A stretch of 64,000 bases of DNA from CAYMSF01 sp964542255. Its GTDB lineage: Bacteria > Verrucomicrobiota > Lentisphaeria > Victivallales > Victivallaceae. Below the pieces are notes generated by a model, which did not search any database, was not told where the DNA came from, and saw only the letters and a program-made list of their open reading frames with translations. Location of the stretch: positions 1 to 64,000 of the forward strand of contig CAZITV010000001.1 in assembly GCA_964542255.1 (NCBI GenBank), in the 5' to 3' direction. Positions 25,298-34,664 of this stretch are shown here, one piece after another. A program made the position numbers and the translations under genes. The first letter of the stretch is position 1. Each line of letters starts with the position of its first letter.

Positions 25298-26616
25298 GTG
25301 AAAAAATAGGTAAAATCGCAACAATTCACACTATCGGTTGCCGTCTGAACCAGGCAGATACAGCTCTAATTACCTCAAGATTACTGCAAGCAGGGTGGCA
25401 AGTCGTCGATAGCACGGTTGCTAATCTCCCTGTTCAACTGGTTCTGGTCAATAGCTGCTCAGTTACTGGCACTGCTGCACAAAAAAGCCGTCAGGCAGTA
25501 AATAAATATCGCAGCTTGTATCCGGACGCCTGCATTGTAGTTACAGGTTGCAGTACTGAAGTTGATAAAGACGAATGGGCAAAAGTTTGTGCAGCTGATA
25601 TCATTTTAGATAATAGTCAAAAAAATAACATTACCTCTGTTATTGAAAACTATTTGGCGGGCAGGGATATTCAAAAAATCCTAACTCCATCACCAAACTC
25701 AAATATAATATTTCAAGAAAATACTTACGCGTCTTTTACTGAAAAATCCAGGGCAATTCTAAAGATACAAGAAGGTTGTAATAACTTTTGCAGTTATTGC
25801 ATAGTTCCTTACGCACGCGGGCGTGAACGTTCCCGCGCGTGGGATGAAGTAATCAATGAATTCCAGCATTTGTTAAATACAGGATTTCAGGAAATAGTGC
25901 TTGCTGGTGTCAACGTCTGCGCTTACAATGACGGTGGCAGAAGGTTGCCTGACTTACTGCGGACGCTTACTGCTTCAGAAGGCAATTTCCGCATCCGACT
26001 AAGCTCAACCGAGCCGCACCCGGTGAACATGGAACTTTTGACCGTAATGGCGGAACAACCCAAAATTTGTCGTTTCCTGCATCTCTCATTACAGCATGGC
26101 ACTGATGAAATTTTACGCGCGATGCATCGTAACTATACCACTGCTGAATACGCGGAATTTACCGCCCGTGCGCGCATGCTTATTCCTGACCTGCATTTGG
26201 GTACCGATATTATTGTGGGATTTCCCGGCGAAACCGAGGCGTTATTTGAGGAGCAATTGCGTTTTATCGCCACGCAGGGATTTGCCAATATGCATATTTT
26301 TTCTTTTTCGCCGCGCCTGGGTACTCCGGCGGCTAAACTGCCAGGCAGAATTAATGGTGCGGTTGTGAAAGAACGATATAACCGTCTTGCAGGCGCCGCT
26401 GCTGTTTCTGCCCATCAATTTGCCATTTCTCAACTCGGGAAGGAATTAACGGTTATTTTTGAAAAAATCGACAAAAAAGGGATTGCTCACGGCTGGACTG
26501 ATAATTATATCGCAGTAGATTGCAATGCAATTAATTTACCATTAAAGCAACTAATTAAGGTGCGTGCTGTTGCGGTAAATAATAACAAAATAAATGCTGA
26601 ATTAAGTCTTGGATGA
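25294..26616 (+). CDS. mtaB: tRNA t6A37 methylthiotransferase MtaB
   Basis: A radical SAM enzyme that converts t6A to ms2t6A at position 37 of tRNAs reading ANN codons. The 440 residues contain the N-terminal methylthiotransferase domain (TIGCRLNQADT, NSCSVTG, VTGCS with three cluster cysteines), the radical SAM motif EGCNNFCSYCIVPYARG (about 157-173), and a C-terminal TRAM-like domain. The short TIGCRLNQ motif fits MtaB rather than MiaB or RimO. It overlaps proA by 4 nt and runs 15 nt into the convergent lacI-type gene, leaving no room for a separate terminator. Confidence 0.94.
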   Translation: MSEKIGKIATIHTIGCRLNQADTALITSRLLQAGWQVVDSTVANLPVQLVLVNSCSVTGTAAQKSRQAVNKYRSLYPDACIVVTGCSTEVDKDEWAKVCAADIILDNSQKNNITSVIENYLAGRDIQKILTPSPNSNIIFQENTYASFTEKSRAILKIQEGCNNFCSYCIVPYARGRERSRAWDEVINEFQHLLNTGFQEIVLAGVNVCAYNDGGRRLPDLLRTLTASEGNFRIRLSSTEPHPVNMELLTVMAEQPKICRFLHLSLQHGTDEILRAMHRNYTTAEYAEFTARARMLIPDLHLGTDIIVGFPGETEALFEEQLRFIATQGFANMHIFSFSPRLGTPAAKLPGRINGAVVKERYNRLAGAAAVSAHQFAISQLGKELTVIFEKIDKKGIAHGWTDNYIAVDCNAINLPLKQLIKVRAVAVNNNKINAELSLG

Positions 26617-27627
26617 TGACTGGCGGACAATTAAATTTGTCTTGAGAATTTTTTTACGCGGCGGTATTTTTAGATTCAAATTAATCATACGGGCAAGCAG
26701 TAATTCGGCAGCTTGCTGTCCTAAGCCGATGGCATCTTGAAATACAGTAGTAATAGGAATTTGCGTTATTTCGGTTTCTACTGTTGCAGAAAAGCCTACT
26801 ACCGCGATTTCGTCCGGTATTTTTACCCCGCGGCGCAGCAGTTCCATGGAAACACCAATAGCCAGCGGGTCATTAAAACAAAATATGGCATCCGGTTTTA
26901 TACCGCTGTTGAATAGCAGACTGACGGCATCGCGCCCATGCTGCAGCTCCCCGCCAATTTTTATAATCCACTCGTTTTGAAATTCCACATTTGAATCAGC
27001 TAATGCCGTCAGGTAACCACGGCAGCGTTCCTGGGCAACATAGGATTCTGCGCGTGGCGCCAAATGAACAATGTAGCGCATTCCTTGTTCGATGAGGTGA
27101 CGGGTAGCAGAATAAGCGCCGGCGAAATCATCTACCAATACCGCGTCGGCTTTAACTGTCGGCAGCATTCTGTCAAGAAAAACTAATGGACAATTTTGTT
27201 CAAGAATCAGTTTTGCCGCTTTCATGCTGTCATCGACTAGTACCGGACTCCAGATAATACCGTCAACCTGGCGTTCCAACAGCGCTGATATTTCATGCAA
27301 TTCTTTTATCGGATTATCGTAGGTGCAGCAGAGTAGAATTCGGTAGCCACTTGGCGAAAGCATCAATTCAATATTTTGCAGAATTGTTGGAAAAATTGTA
27401 TTTGATAGTTGTGGAATAACTACTCCAACAGTCATCGAAGATGTTTTTTGTCCGAGCGCATAAGCAGTTCTGTTTGGCATGTACCCCATTGTTTCGACAG
27501 CAAGCTCAATTGCTTTTCTTTTGACTTTGCCCACGCCGGGTTTGCCTTGCAGAGTTCTCGATACCGACATCATGGATACGCCACATGCCTTAGCAATATC
27601 AGCCAAAATTATTCGCTCTTTATTCAT
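26602..27627 (-). CDS. LacI-family transcriptional regulator
   Basis: A 341-residue repressor with an N-terminal helix-turn-helix (LADIAKACGVSMMSVSRTLQ, about 8-27), hinge helix (MPNRTAYALGQKTS), and a periplasmic-binding-protein-like effector domain. It faces away from a four-gene cassette at 27787-31816 and shares a 160-nt control region with repeated palindromes, so it probably regulates that cassette and itself. No ribosome site precedes the ATG at 27627; a leaderless or weak start is likely, and an operator-like repeat abuts the start codon. The inducer is unknown. Confidence 0.92.
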   Translation of the reverse strand: MNKERIILADIAKACGVSMMSVSRTLQGKPGVGKVKRKAIELAVETMGYMPNRTAYALGQKTSSMTVGVVIPQLSNTIFPTILQNIELMLSPSGYRILLCCTYDNPIKELHEISALLERQVDGIIWSPVLVDDSMKAAKLILEQNCPLVFLDRMLPTVKADAVLVDDFAGAYSATRHLIEQGMRYIVHLAPRAESYVAQERCRGYLTALADSNVEFQNEWIIKIGGELQHGRDAVSLLFNSGIKPDAIFCFNDPLAIGVSMELLRRGVKIPDEIAVVGFSATVETEITQIPITTVFQDAIGLGQQAAELLLARMINLNLKIPPRKKILKTNLIVRQSSSKT

Positions 27628-27645
27628 AACGTTATATTTGCGTTA
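27627..27645. promoter_or_regulatory. Operator-like inverted repeat 1 (lacI side)
   Basis: TAACG-N9-CGTTA, with an internal palindrome TAACGTTA (27627-27634) and the word ATTTGCGTTA (27636-27645). It abuts the LacI-family start codon. The same TAACGTTA and the reverse complement TAACGCAAAT recur 120 nt away at the start of the cassette, which supports a shared binding site. Confidence 0.6.
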
Positions 27646-27746
27646 AAATAGACTTTTAATTATTCTAAGGTTGCATTATGCAATATTAAAAACTACTTTT
27701 TATAGCTGATATTAATGTTTGACCAAAATCAACTCTAATATTAAGG

Positions 27747-27766
27747 TAACGTTAACTAACGCAAAT
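27747..27766. promoter_or_regulatory. Operator-like repeat 2 (cassette side)
   Basis: TAACGTTA (27747-27754) followed by TAACGCAAAT (27757-27766), including CGTTA-AC-TAACG as an inverted repeat. It lies 20-40 nt before the first cassette gene and just after TTGACC (27719) and TATTAA (27739), a possible poorly spaced promoter. A repressor here would block transcription. Confidence 0.6.
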
Positions 27767-27786
27767 TCAAATTTAAGAGAATTAAA

Positions 27787-28698
27787 ATGGTTAAACTGCA
27801 AGAAACAGATTTCCTCAATTGGAAAAATTGTTTAAAATTGAGCAATGGCACGGCCGAACTGATTGTGTCGGTAGAAGTCGGTCCGCGTATTATTAGTTAC
27901 CGTAATCAAAACGGTCATAATTTCTTTAAAATTTTTCCTGAACAAATAGCTGTATCTAATCCTGATTCATGGCTCAGTTACGGCGGTCATCGGCTTTGGC
28001 ATGCACCGGAAGTTTTTCCGCGTACATATTATCCTGACAACCTACCAGTTAAGACAAGTTGGCATAATGATATTTTAACATTAATTTGCCCGGAAGAAAC
28101 AACTACCAGATTGCAGAAAATCATTAACATTAAAATGGATAGCAACGGTACTGGTGTTAGTATCGAACATTTAATTTATAATCGTAATCCTTGGCCTGTA
28201 GTTTTTGCGCCTTGGTGTTTAACTGTTATGGCCGCCGGCGGTAGAGCAATTATCCCTCAAGAACCATTCGTTCCGCATGGTGAAAAGCCGGGTGAGTCTT
28301 TTGAACACGCGCGTCCTTTAGTCCTATGGCAATTTACTCGAATGGATGATCCCAGATTTATTTGGGGTGGCAAATATATCCAATTCAAAGAAGATGGAAA
28401 TTACCCATCTAAACAAAAAATCGGCATTACTAATAAACAGGGATGGGCGGCTTACGTGCTGCATAGTCAGTTATTTTTGAAACGCCACGATTATGACCCC
28501 GGTGCTGTATATCCAGACGGCGGCTGCAATGCAGAATTTTTTACCATGCCGGGATTTTTGGAAATTGAATCAATGGGGCGCTTGGAGGCGGTAGCACCAA
28601 ATCAGGCAGCCATACTTAACGAACATTGGAGTATTCACGACGTAAATCCGTCAGAAAATGAAAACGATATAGACAGCAAATTAAAAGGAGTCATTTAA
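27787..28698 (+). CDS. DUF4380-like protein, sugar-mutarotase-type fold
   Basis: A 303-residue cytoplasmic protein with no signal peptide. LSYGGHRLWHAPEVFPRTYYPDN (about 58-80) is split here by the conserved GGHRLW and PRT(Y/W)xPDN elements of DUF4380. Members are predicted to have a galactose-mutarotase-like beta-sandwich and occur in carbohydrate clusters. The reaction is unknown. It is the first gene of the LacI-linked cassette, 2 nt before the dehydrogenase. A carbohydrate-handling role is inferred from fold and context. Confidence 0.75.
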   Translation: MVKLQETDFLNWKNCLKLSNGTAELIVSVEVGPRIISYRNQNGHNFFKIFPEQIAVSNPDSWLSYGGHRLWHAPEVFPRTYYPDNLPVKTSWHNDILTLICPEETTTRLQKIINIKMDSNGTGVSIEHLIYNRNPWPVVFAPWCLTVMAAGGRAIIPQEPFVPHGEKPGESFEHARPLVLWQFTRMDDPRFIWGGKYIQFKEDGNYPSKQKIGITNKQGWAAYVLHSQLFLKRHDYDPGAVYPDGGCNAEFFTMPGFLEIESMGRLEAVAPNQAAILNEHWSIHDVNPSENENDIDSKLKGVI

Positions 28699-28700
28699 TC

Positions 28701-29762
28701 ATGAGCATTCCGACCACCATGTCCGGCGTAATTCTTCCTGGCAACAGTACCGTGGAATTTCGTAATTTTAATGTTCCAGTACCACAGCACGGCGAAGTAC
28801 TGATCAAAACAAAAGCTTCAACTATCTGCGGCAGCGATATCCGTTGTATTTACCGCGAACATACCGGCAAAGGCCCGGAGGGATATCAGACCGGAATGAT
28901 AGCCGGACATGAGCCAGCAGGGCAAATCGTCGCGTCAGGCCCAGGTTGCCGCCGCTTTAAAAATGGTGATCGGGTCATTATTTATCATATTTCCGGCTGT
29001 GGCGTCTGTAACGACTGTCGCCGCGGTTATATGATTAGTTGTACCAGTGACCAATATCGCCGTGCCTACGGCTGGCAGCGCAACGGCGGCATGGCGCCAT
29101 ATATTTTGGCAGAGGAAAAAGACCTTGTCGCATTGCCGGATACCCTGAGCTATGCCGATGGCGCACAAGTAGCCTGTGGTTTCGGTACTGTTTATGAAGC
29201 TATCGAAAAGGTTGGGGTCAGTGGCAACGATGCTGTTCTGGTGGTCGGGCTTGGTCCAGTTGGGCTTGCCGCATTGATGCTATGTAAAGCCTTAGGAGCG
29301 CAACAATTAATTGGCGCTGATATTTCACCGGAACGAGTGGCTTTGGCAAGAAAGCTTGGACTTATTGACGCGGTAGCGGCGAATGCCGATGAGGTAAAGA
29401 AACTCACCGGTGGTAACGGGGTGGAACGTGCTTTTGATTGTTCCGCCGCTGATTCGGGTCGGCAGTTCGCAGTGCGAGCCACGCGCAAGTGGGGTAAAAT
29501 CGCATTAGTCGGTGAAGGCAACACCATGACGGTCAATCCCAGTCCAGACATGATTCACGACCAAAAAACGGTTTACGGTAGTTGGGTAACTTCAATTTGG
29601 CTCATGGAGGAATTAGTCGAACGATTGGTACGCTGGAACATTCATCCTGCCACGCTAATTACTCATCGTATGCAACTGGAAAACGCTGCACAGGCTTACG
29701 CGTTGGCGGCAGAAGCAAAATGCGGTAAAGTGGCGGTATGTTTTGATGAGGAATTATCGTAA
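28701..29762 (+). CDS. Zinc-dependent alcohol/polyol dehydrogenase
   Basis: A medium-chain dehydrogenase of 353 residues. The catalytic zinc ligands are in ICGSDIR and GHEPAGQI (about 42-48 and 69-76). The four structural zinc cysteines lie in GCGVCNDCRRGYMISC (about 97-112). The NAD(P)-binding loop is VGLGPVGLAAL (about 176-186). Relatives oxidise sorbitol, threonine or secondary alcohols. Its place between a mutarotase-like gene and an aldo/keto reductase suggests oxidation of a sugar or polyol. GGAG-rich sequence just before the ATG provides the ribosome site. Confidence 0.93.
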   Translation: MSIPTTMSGVILPGNSTVEFRNFNVPVPQHGEVLIKTKASTICGSDIRCIYREHTGKGPEGYQTGMIAGHEPAGQIVASGPGCRRFKNGDRVIIYHISGCGVCNDCRRGYMISCTSDQYRRAYGWQRNGGMAPYILAEEKDLVALPDTLSYADGAQVACGFGTVYEAIEKVGVSGNDAVLVVGLGPVGLAALMLCKALGAQQLIGADISPERVALARKLGLIDAVAANADEVKKLTGGNGVERAFDCSAADSGRQFAVRATRKWGKIALVGEGNTMTVNPSPDMIHDQKTVYGSWVTSIWLMEELVERLVRWNIHPATLITHRMQLENAAQAYALAAEAKCGKVAVCFDEELS

Positions 29763-29764
29763 TT

Positions 29765-30784
29765 ATGGATAACTTAACTTCAATTAATCCGGCATCAGTG
29801 CCTTTTTTTACAACCTATACTGGCGCAAAAGTACCATCAATTGGTTTTGGCACATTTGGCAGTGACCATGTCTCGCCAACACAGATGGCTGAAGCCGTGC
29901 GGCAGGCGATAATGCTTGGCTATCGACATATTGACTGCGCTGCTGTTTACGGCAATGAGCGTGAAATCGGCGTAGTGCTGCGTGAACTTTATGCTGCCGG
30001 AGTTGTTCAGCGCGAAGAGCTTTGGCTAACCTCTAAAGTTTGGAATGACCACCACGGTGATGGCGATGTGCTGCTTTCCTGTGCCAAAAGTCTTAAAGAT
30101 TTAGGCACTGATTACTTGGATTTAATGCTGATTCATTGGCCGTTTCCAAATTTTCATCCGCCCCGCTGTACGGTCGCGAGTCGCAGTCCTGACGCAAAAC
30201 CATATATCCACGATGATTTTATGCGGGTTTACCGGCAACTTGAACGTTTGGCAGATATGGGACTAACACGACATATTGGAATTTCCAACGTAACGATTCC
30301 TAAACTGAAATTAATTATACGCGATTGCCGTATTAAACCGGCCGTCAACGAAATGGAGCTGCACCCGCATTTACAACAACCTGAGCTTTTTGAATTTTCA
30401 CAGCAATTGGGAATTTTGAATATTGGTTATTGCCCCCTGGGTTCACCTAACCGCCCGGAACGTGATAAGACACCCAATGATACCGTTGATATGGACGACC
30501 AGGTTATTGTAAAAATCGCTCAAGATCATAAGGTTCACCCCGCTGCTATTTGTTTAAAATGGGCGGTACAACGCGGCAATGCGGCAATCCCGATGTCAGC
30601 AAATCCAAAAAATATCCGTGCCAATCTGGCTGCGGTATGTTCTGACCCGCTGACTGCAGCGGAAATGTCAGCAATAAATCAAATTGATCGTCAATGCCGA
30701 TTGGTCAAAGGTCACGTTTTTCTTTGGAATAGTGCCAAGGATTGGAACGACCTTTGGGACATTGATGGCTTCATAACTCAATAA
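29765..30784 (+). CDS. Aldo/keto reductase
   Basis: A 339-residue NADPH-linked carbonyl reductase of the AKR superfamily. Family motifs are GYRHIDCAAVYGNEREIG (the catalytic Asp and Tyr, about 58-75), KVWNDHHG with the catalytic Lys (about 105), LMLIHWPFP (catalytic His) and the IPMSANPKNIRANL cofactor loop near the C-terminus. It begins 2 nt after the dehydrogenase stop, so the two are co-translated and may interconvert hydroxyl and keto forms of the same substrate. The substrate is not readable from sequence. Confidence 0.93.
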   Translation: MDNLTSINPASVPFFTTYTGAKVPSIGFGTFGSDHVSPTQMAEAVRQAIMLGYRHIDCAAVYGNEREIGVVLRELYAAGVVQREELWLTSKVWNDHHGDGDVLLSCAKSLKDLGTDYLDLMLIHWPFPNFHPPRCTVASRSPDAKPYIHDDFMRVYRQLERLADMGLTRHIGISNVTIPKLKLIIRDCRIKPAVNEMELHPHLQQPELFEFSQQLGILNIGYCPLGSPNRPERDKTPNDTVDMDDQVIVKIAQDHKVHPAAICLKWAVQRGNAAIPMSANPKNIRANLAAVCSDPLTAAEMSAINQIDRQCRLVKGHVFLWNSAKDWNDLWDIDGFITQ

Positions 30785-30799
30785 CTTGAAGTATTTATT

Positions 30800-31816
30800 A
30801 TGAATAGTAAACAGCGTGCTTTAGCGGCAATTAATGGTAATCCGGTTGACCGTGTTCCAGTGTTCCCTTTACTGATGTTTTTCGCACAAAGCCGGCTTGG
30901 AATCACTTATCGTGAATTCGCCACTAATGGCAACGCAATGGCAGATGCACAATTACACATCCAAAATAAATTTAATATTGATGTGATTACCGCCTGCTCC
31001 GATGCTTTTCGCATAACCGCAGATTTAGGCGCTGAAATGGCTTTTCCAGAAGACAAACCGCCTTATGCGGTTCAGCCGCTTGTCATTACTAAGGCCGACT
31101 TTAACCGGCTTTGCCGACCTGATCCGCTCAAACGCGGCTCACGCATGGCAGACCGGGCGCTTGGTGTCAAGTCAATGGTTGACGCTATTGGAGATGAATG
31201 TCTTGTTTTAGGCTGGGTCGATATGCCGTTCGCCGAGGCTTGTTCATTGTGCGGTGTTAGCGAGTTTATGTATATGCTGATTGATAATCCGCCATTGGCG
31301 CACGCCATACTCAATTTCCTTACTGCGATTGTAATTGATTTTGCCTTGATTCAGATGGATGCCGGTGCTCCAATGATTGGTGCTGGAGATGCTGCTGCTT
31401 CTCTTGTCGCTCCAAATCAATACCGTGATTTTGCGTTACCATACGAAAAAATGGTCGTAGATGCCATCCATCAGCGCGGCGGCAAAGTTAAACTGCATAT
31501 TTGCGGCAATACCACGCATTTGGTCGGAGATATGCTCAAGTCAGGAGCTGATTTGTTTAATGTTGACCATTTGGTGGACTTTGGTGTCGCATGCGCAACT
31601 TATGGCGGTGCTGGTAAGTGTTTTAAGGGTAACCTTGACCCGGTAGCGGATTTGATGCGCGGCACGCCGGAACAGTGCCGGGAAAAATGTTTGGAGCGGT
31701 TGCGTGTTGCTGCCGGGTTACGGTATATGCTCAGTCCCGGCTGTGAAGTCCCGGCTGAAACCTCAGACGAAGTCTTTCACGCATTTTGCGATTCCCCAAA
31801 AAGTTTTAAAGTGTAG
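30800..31816 (+). CDS. URO-D-family methyltransferase-like protein
   Basis: A 338-residue member of the uroporphyrinogen-decarboxylase superfamily. The opening SKQRALAAINGNPVDRVPVFP and the zinc-site motif LHICGNTTHL (about 232-241), with a further Cys in SPGCEVP (about 314), match the MtaA/MtbA/CmuA-like methyltransferase branch rather than HemE. Such proteins move methyl groups between a corrinoid protein and a thiol, or demethylate substrates. No corrinoid protein is adjacent. It is the last gene of the LacI-linked cassette, so removal of a methyl group from the catabolised compound is a reasonable but untested idea. Confidence 0.82.
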   Translation: MNSKQRALAAINGNPVDRVPVFPLLMFFAQSRLGITYREFATNGNAMADAQLHIQNKFNIDVITACSDAFRITADLGAEMAFPEDKPPYAVQPLVITKADFNRLCRPDPLKRGSRMADRALGVKSMVDAIGDECLVLGWVDMPFAEACSLCGVSEFMYMLIDNPPLAHAILNFLTAIVIDFALIQMDAGAPMIGAGDAAASLVAPNQYRDFALPYEKMVVDAIHQRGGKVKLHICGNTTHLVGDMLKSGADLFNVDHLVDFGVACATYGGAGKCFKGNLDPVADLMRGTPEQCREKCLERLRVAAGLRYMLSPGCEVPAETSDEVFHAFCDSPKSFKV

Positions 31817-31849
31817 CGTTTATGAATACTGCCTTTGGCTTCTAAAATG

Positions 31850-32140
31850 TTAGTGTTTTAGTTCGTCAACTGCGTCTTTGATATCTTCTTTGGTGTCGGA
31901 GCTTTTCTCGACAGTATCATCTTTAATTTCTTTGACGTTATCGGTTGTATTGCGCACGGTTTTAACGACTTTTTCGCTGATATTGGAGGCTTTTTCTTTT
32001 ATGCCTGAGAATGAGTATCCAGCTTCTTCCATTTTTGGTTTTAGCAGGAACCAGCCAAGGATTGCCAGAATTGCAATAATAAGAATAAAACATCCTAGTA
32101 TTTCACCAAAAGAACTGCCGCCTTTTTTTGCATCGCCCAT
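31850..32140 (-). CDS. Small single-pass membrane protein, unknown
   Basis: A 96-residue protein. A membrane helix (EILGCFILIIAILAILGWFLL, about 13-33) is split here from a highly charged, Lys/Asp/Glu-rich tail (about 40-96) likely to be helical or coiled coil, facing one side of the membrane. AGGAAA precedes the ATG. It is the last gene of the nfeD-floA run and may be a microdomain-associated protein. No family is recognised. Confidence 0.7.
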   Translation of the reverse strand: MGDAKKGGSSFGEILGCFILIIAILAILGWFLLKPKMEEAGYSFSGIKEKASNISEKVVKTVRNTTDNVKEIKDDTVEKSSDTKEDIKDAVDELKH

Positions 32141-32206
32141 ATATATTTTCCTAATGATTTGCCTATATAATTAAAAAGTTAAAGTACTTGATGTAGAAAT
32201 TATTGA

Positions 32207-32665
32207 TTAATATTCAAAAGCTTTGGGTTTGCCGATAATTTCTCGAAATATGATTGCATCGCGGGATGAATTTCTAATTTTTTCAGCGTAATTTGGATGT
32301 GCAATCATGGTGCTATCCAATTTTGGTGGAGCCGGCGGCTCAGCCGCACGAGTCGAAAATGGCGGCAACGCTTCTGATTTTGCTGTTATCGGTTCAACCG
32401 AGTTGATTGCTGTTTTCTCCACGTTAGTGATTTCCAAAGCTGTTTCGGCGGCATAGTCATAGACAGCTGTATAATTGGGTATCAGTGACTTTGCCGGTGT
32501 TGATTTAGTGCTCTTCACTGTAACTTTCCACCAGTCATCGTTCTCGTCTTCTGTCTGGTCTGATGGCGTTTGTGGCTGTGATGCTTTATATTTGCTATAC
32601 AGGTTAGCGCCAAATCCAATCAGGATTATTGCCGCAGGAATAATGATTTCTAATAATTTATCCAT
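32207..32665 (-). CDS. Small membrane-anchored protein in floA operon
   Basis: A 152-residue protein. An N-terminal membrane helix (LLEIIIPAAIILIGFGANLY) precedes a long Pro/Ser/Thr/Glu-rich, probably unstructured linker and a conserved-looking C-terminal segment RDAIIFREIIGKPKAFEY. Short C-terminal motifs of the form (L/I)xxEIxGKPxA are seen in unnamed proteins next to floA in other bacteria; that is recalled, not checked. It lies 20 nt after floA. It may dock onto the flotillin scaffold. Confidence 0.7.
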   Translation of the reverse strand: MDKLLEIIIPAAIILIGFGANLYSKYKASQPQTPSDQTEDENDDWWKVTVKSTKSTPAKSLIPNYTAVYDYAAETALEITNVEKTAINSVEPITAKSEALPPFSTRAAEPPAPPKLDSTMIAHPNYAEKIRNSSRDAIIFREIIGKPKAFEY

Positions 32666-32685
32666 AAATTACGCTTTTCGTTAAA

Positions 32686-33669
32686 CTAATTTTTGGGCTT
32701 GATGGATCTTTCCGCAGGGCTGGCGATTGCATGGCGCATTTCGGTATCTGCCATAATATTTTTCATCTTGTAATAATCAATGATACTGAGTTTTCCGGAA
32801 GCCAGTGACTCAGCAATAGCCATTGGGATTTCGGCTTCGGCATCAACAAGTTTGGCTTGCATTTCACAAACTCTGGCGCGCATTTCTTGTTCATGTGCGA
32901 CCGCCATCGCCCGGCGCTCTTCAGCTTTTGCCTGGGCAATTTCCTTGTCAGCGTTGGCTTGAGCTGTTTGGAGCTGTGCGCCGATATTGATGCCGACATC
33001 AACGTCGGCAATGTCAATTGAGAGAATTTCGAATGCGGTTCCAGAGTCTAATCCTTTTGCTAACACAACTTTAGAAATACTATCTGGTTTTTCAAGAACC
33101 TGCTTGTGGTCGTTGGCTGAACCGATTGTGGTAACGATACCCTCGCCAACACGTGCTAAAACTGTCTCTTCGCCGGCGCCGCCAACCAGGCGGTCAAGAT
33201 TAGTGCGCACCGTAACTCTGGCGATAGCTTTTAATTGAATACCGTTTTTCGCCACCGCGGTAACTATCGGAGTTTCGATAACTTTTGGATTTACACTCAT
33301 TTTTACCGCTTCCAGTACATTGCGTCCTGCGAGGTCAATTGCGGTAGCGCGTTGAAATGATAATTCAATGTTTGCCTTGTCTGCTGCTACTAGTGCGAAG
33401 ATAACTCGAAATACATCACCACCGGCGAGAAAATGTGCTTCAAGATCATTGGATGAGATATTTAATCCAGCTTTTTTGGATTGAATCATTGCATTAAGCA
33501 CCATCTGCGGCGGTACCCGGCGTAACCGCATTCCCACGAGTGAAAATAAACTGATGCTGACGCCTGAAAATATTGCAGCTATCCACAACGGAATTGGAAT
33601 CACTACACTGAAGATAACTAAAAAGAATATAATTGCGATAATTGCGATAACTATTAATGCTGGTGTCAT
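32686..33669 (-). CDS. floA: Flotillin-like membrane scaffold FloA, copy 1
   Basis: A 327-residue SPFH/UPF0365-family protein. An N-terminal hydrophobic hairpin (about 4-50) anchors it. The SPFH-like core contains [16 protein letters not shown] and [14 protein letters not shown], and a coiled EA-rich tail ([18 protein letters not shown]) ends in an extra 40 residues ([18 protein letters not shown]) typical of full-length FloA. It organises membrane microdomains. AAGGAG precedes the ATG. The gene is next to a shorter paralogue and nfeD, the usual partner. Confidence 0.93.
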   Translation of the reverse strand: MTPALIVIAIIAIIFFLVIFSVVIPIPLWIAAIFSGVSISLFSLVGMRLRRVPPQMVLNAMIQSKKAGLNISSNDLEAHFLAGGDVFRVIFALVAADKANIELSFQRATAIDLAGRNVLEAVKMSVNPKVIETPIVTAVAKNGIQLKAIARVTVRTNLDRLVGGAGEETVLARVGEGIVTTIGSANDHKQVLEKPDSISKVVLAKGLDSGTAFEILSIDIADVDVGINIGAQLQTAQANADKEIAQAKAEERRAMAVAHEQEMRARVCEMQAKLVDAEAEIPMAIAESLASGKLSIIDYYKMKNIMADTEMRHAIASPAERSIKPKN

Positions 33670-33701
33670 ATTGCTAAACTCCTTATGTATGTGTTATAAC
33701 G

Positions 33702-34595
33702 TCAAAATTTTACTTGATTGCTGCGAAATGCCTGGGCGATGGCAAGCGGTACCTGAGCTTCAACGTCAACCAGCTTTGCCTGCATTTCACAGATTTTGGC
33801 TTTCATCTCCTGTTCTTGCGATACCGCCATGGCGCGGCGTTCTTCCGCTTTGGCTTGGGCAATTTCTTTGTCGGCGTTTGCCTGGTCAGTTTGCAGTTCT
33901 GCTCCAATATTTCTGCCGATATTCACATCGGCAATATCAATGGAGAGAATTTCAAACGCGGTGCCGGAGTCTAATCCCTTGGCAAGAACAACTTTGGAAA
34001 TGCTGTCGGGATTTTCGAGTACGTCTTTATGATTATTAGCGGAGCCAATAGTTGTTACAATCCCCTCTCCAACACGTGCCAAAACAGTTTCTTCGCCTGC
34101 GCCACCCACTAGGCGTTCAATGTTGGTGCGTACTGTCACTCTGGCAATGGCAGTAACTTGAATACCATCTTTGGCAACCGCGGTTACCATCGGAGTTTCT
34201 ATAACTTTGGGATTTACGCTCATTTTAACTGCTTCAAGCACATTTCTCCCGGCTAAATCAATTGCCGTCGCACGCTGTATGCTTAGATTCAAATTAGCCT
34301 TGCCAGCGACTACCAGCGCATCAACCACACGCAGCACATTGCCGCCAGCCAGATAGTGTGTTTCCAGAATATCAGCGGTGATGTCGTCAATACCGGCTTT
34401 GCGTGCTTGAATTAACGCGTCCACGATAATGGTTGGCGGTACCCGGCGCAGACGCATGCAAATCAGGGTAAAAATACTGATATGCACATTGGCAAATATT
34501 GCTGCCACCCAGTGCCGTACTGGAATAAATACTACAAATAAATAGAGTATAAAAATTGCACTAAAAATCAATAAAACGACCAAAAACATTCCCAT
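33702..34595 (-). CDS. Flotillin-like membrane scaffold FloA, copy 2 (short)
   Basis: A paralogue of floA, 297 residues, with the same anchor, core and coiled tail. About 120 residues in the middle are nearly identical to copy 1, while many codons differ at the third base, so the duplication is old and the core is under selection. It ends at [13 protein letters not shown], lacking the C-terminal segment present in copy 1. Whether this truncation is normal for the second copy or a loss cannot be decided here. AAGGAT precedes the ATG. Hetero-oligomers with copy 1 are plausible. Confidence 0.9.
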   Translation of the reverse strand: MGMFLVVLLIFSAIFILYLFVVFIPVRHWVAAIFANVHISIFTLICMRLRRVPPTIIVDALIQARKAGIDDITADILETHYLAGGNVLRVVDALVVAGKANLNLSIQRATAIDLAGRNVLEAVKMSVNPKVIETPMVTAVAKDGIQVTAIARVTVRTNIERLVGGAGEETVLARVGEGIVTTIGSANNHKDVLENPDSISKVVLAKGLDSGTAFEILSIDIADVNIGRNIGAELQTDQANADKEIAQAKAEERRAMAVSQEQEMKAKICEMQAKLVDVEAQVPLAIAQAFRSNQVKF

Positions 34596-34664
34596 GATAT
34601 TATCCTTTTTTATTTGAGTTGATATTTATGAGCTGTCATAAAATAGTTATTATTCATTTTGAAA

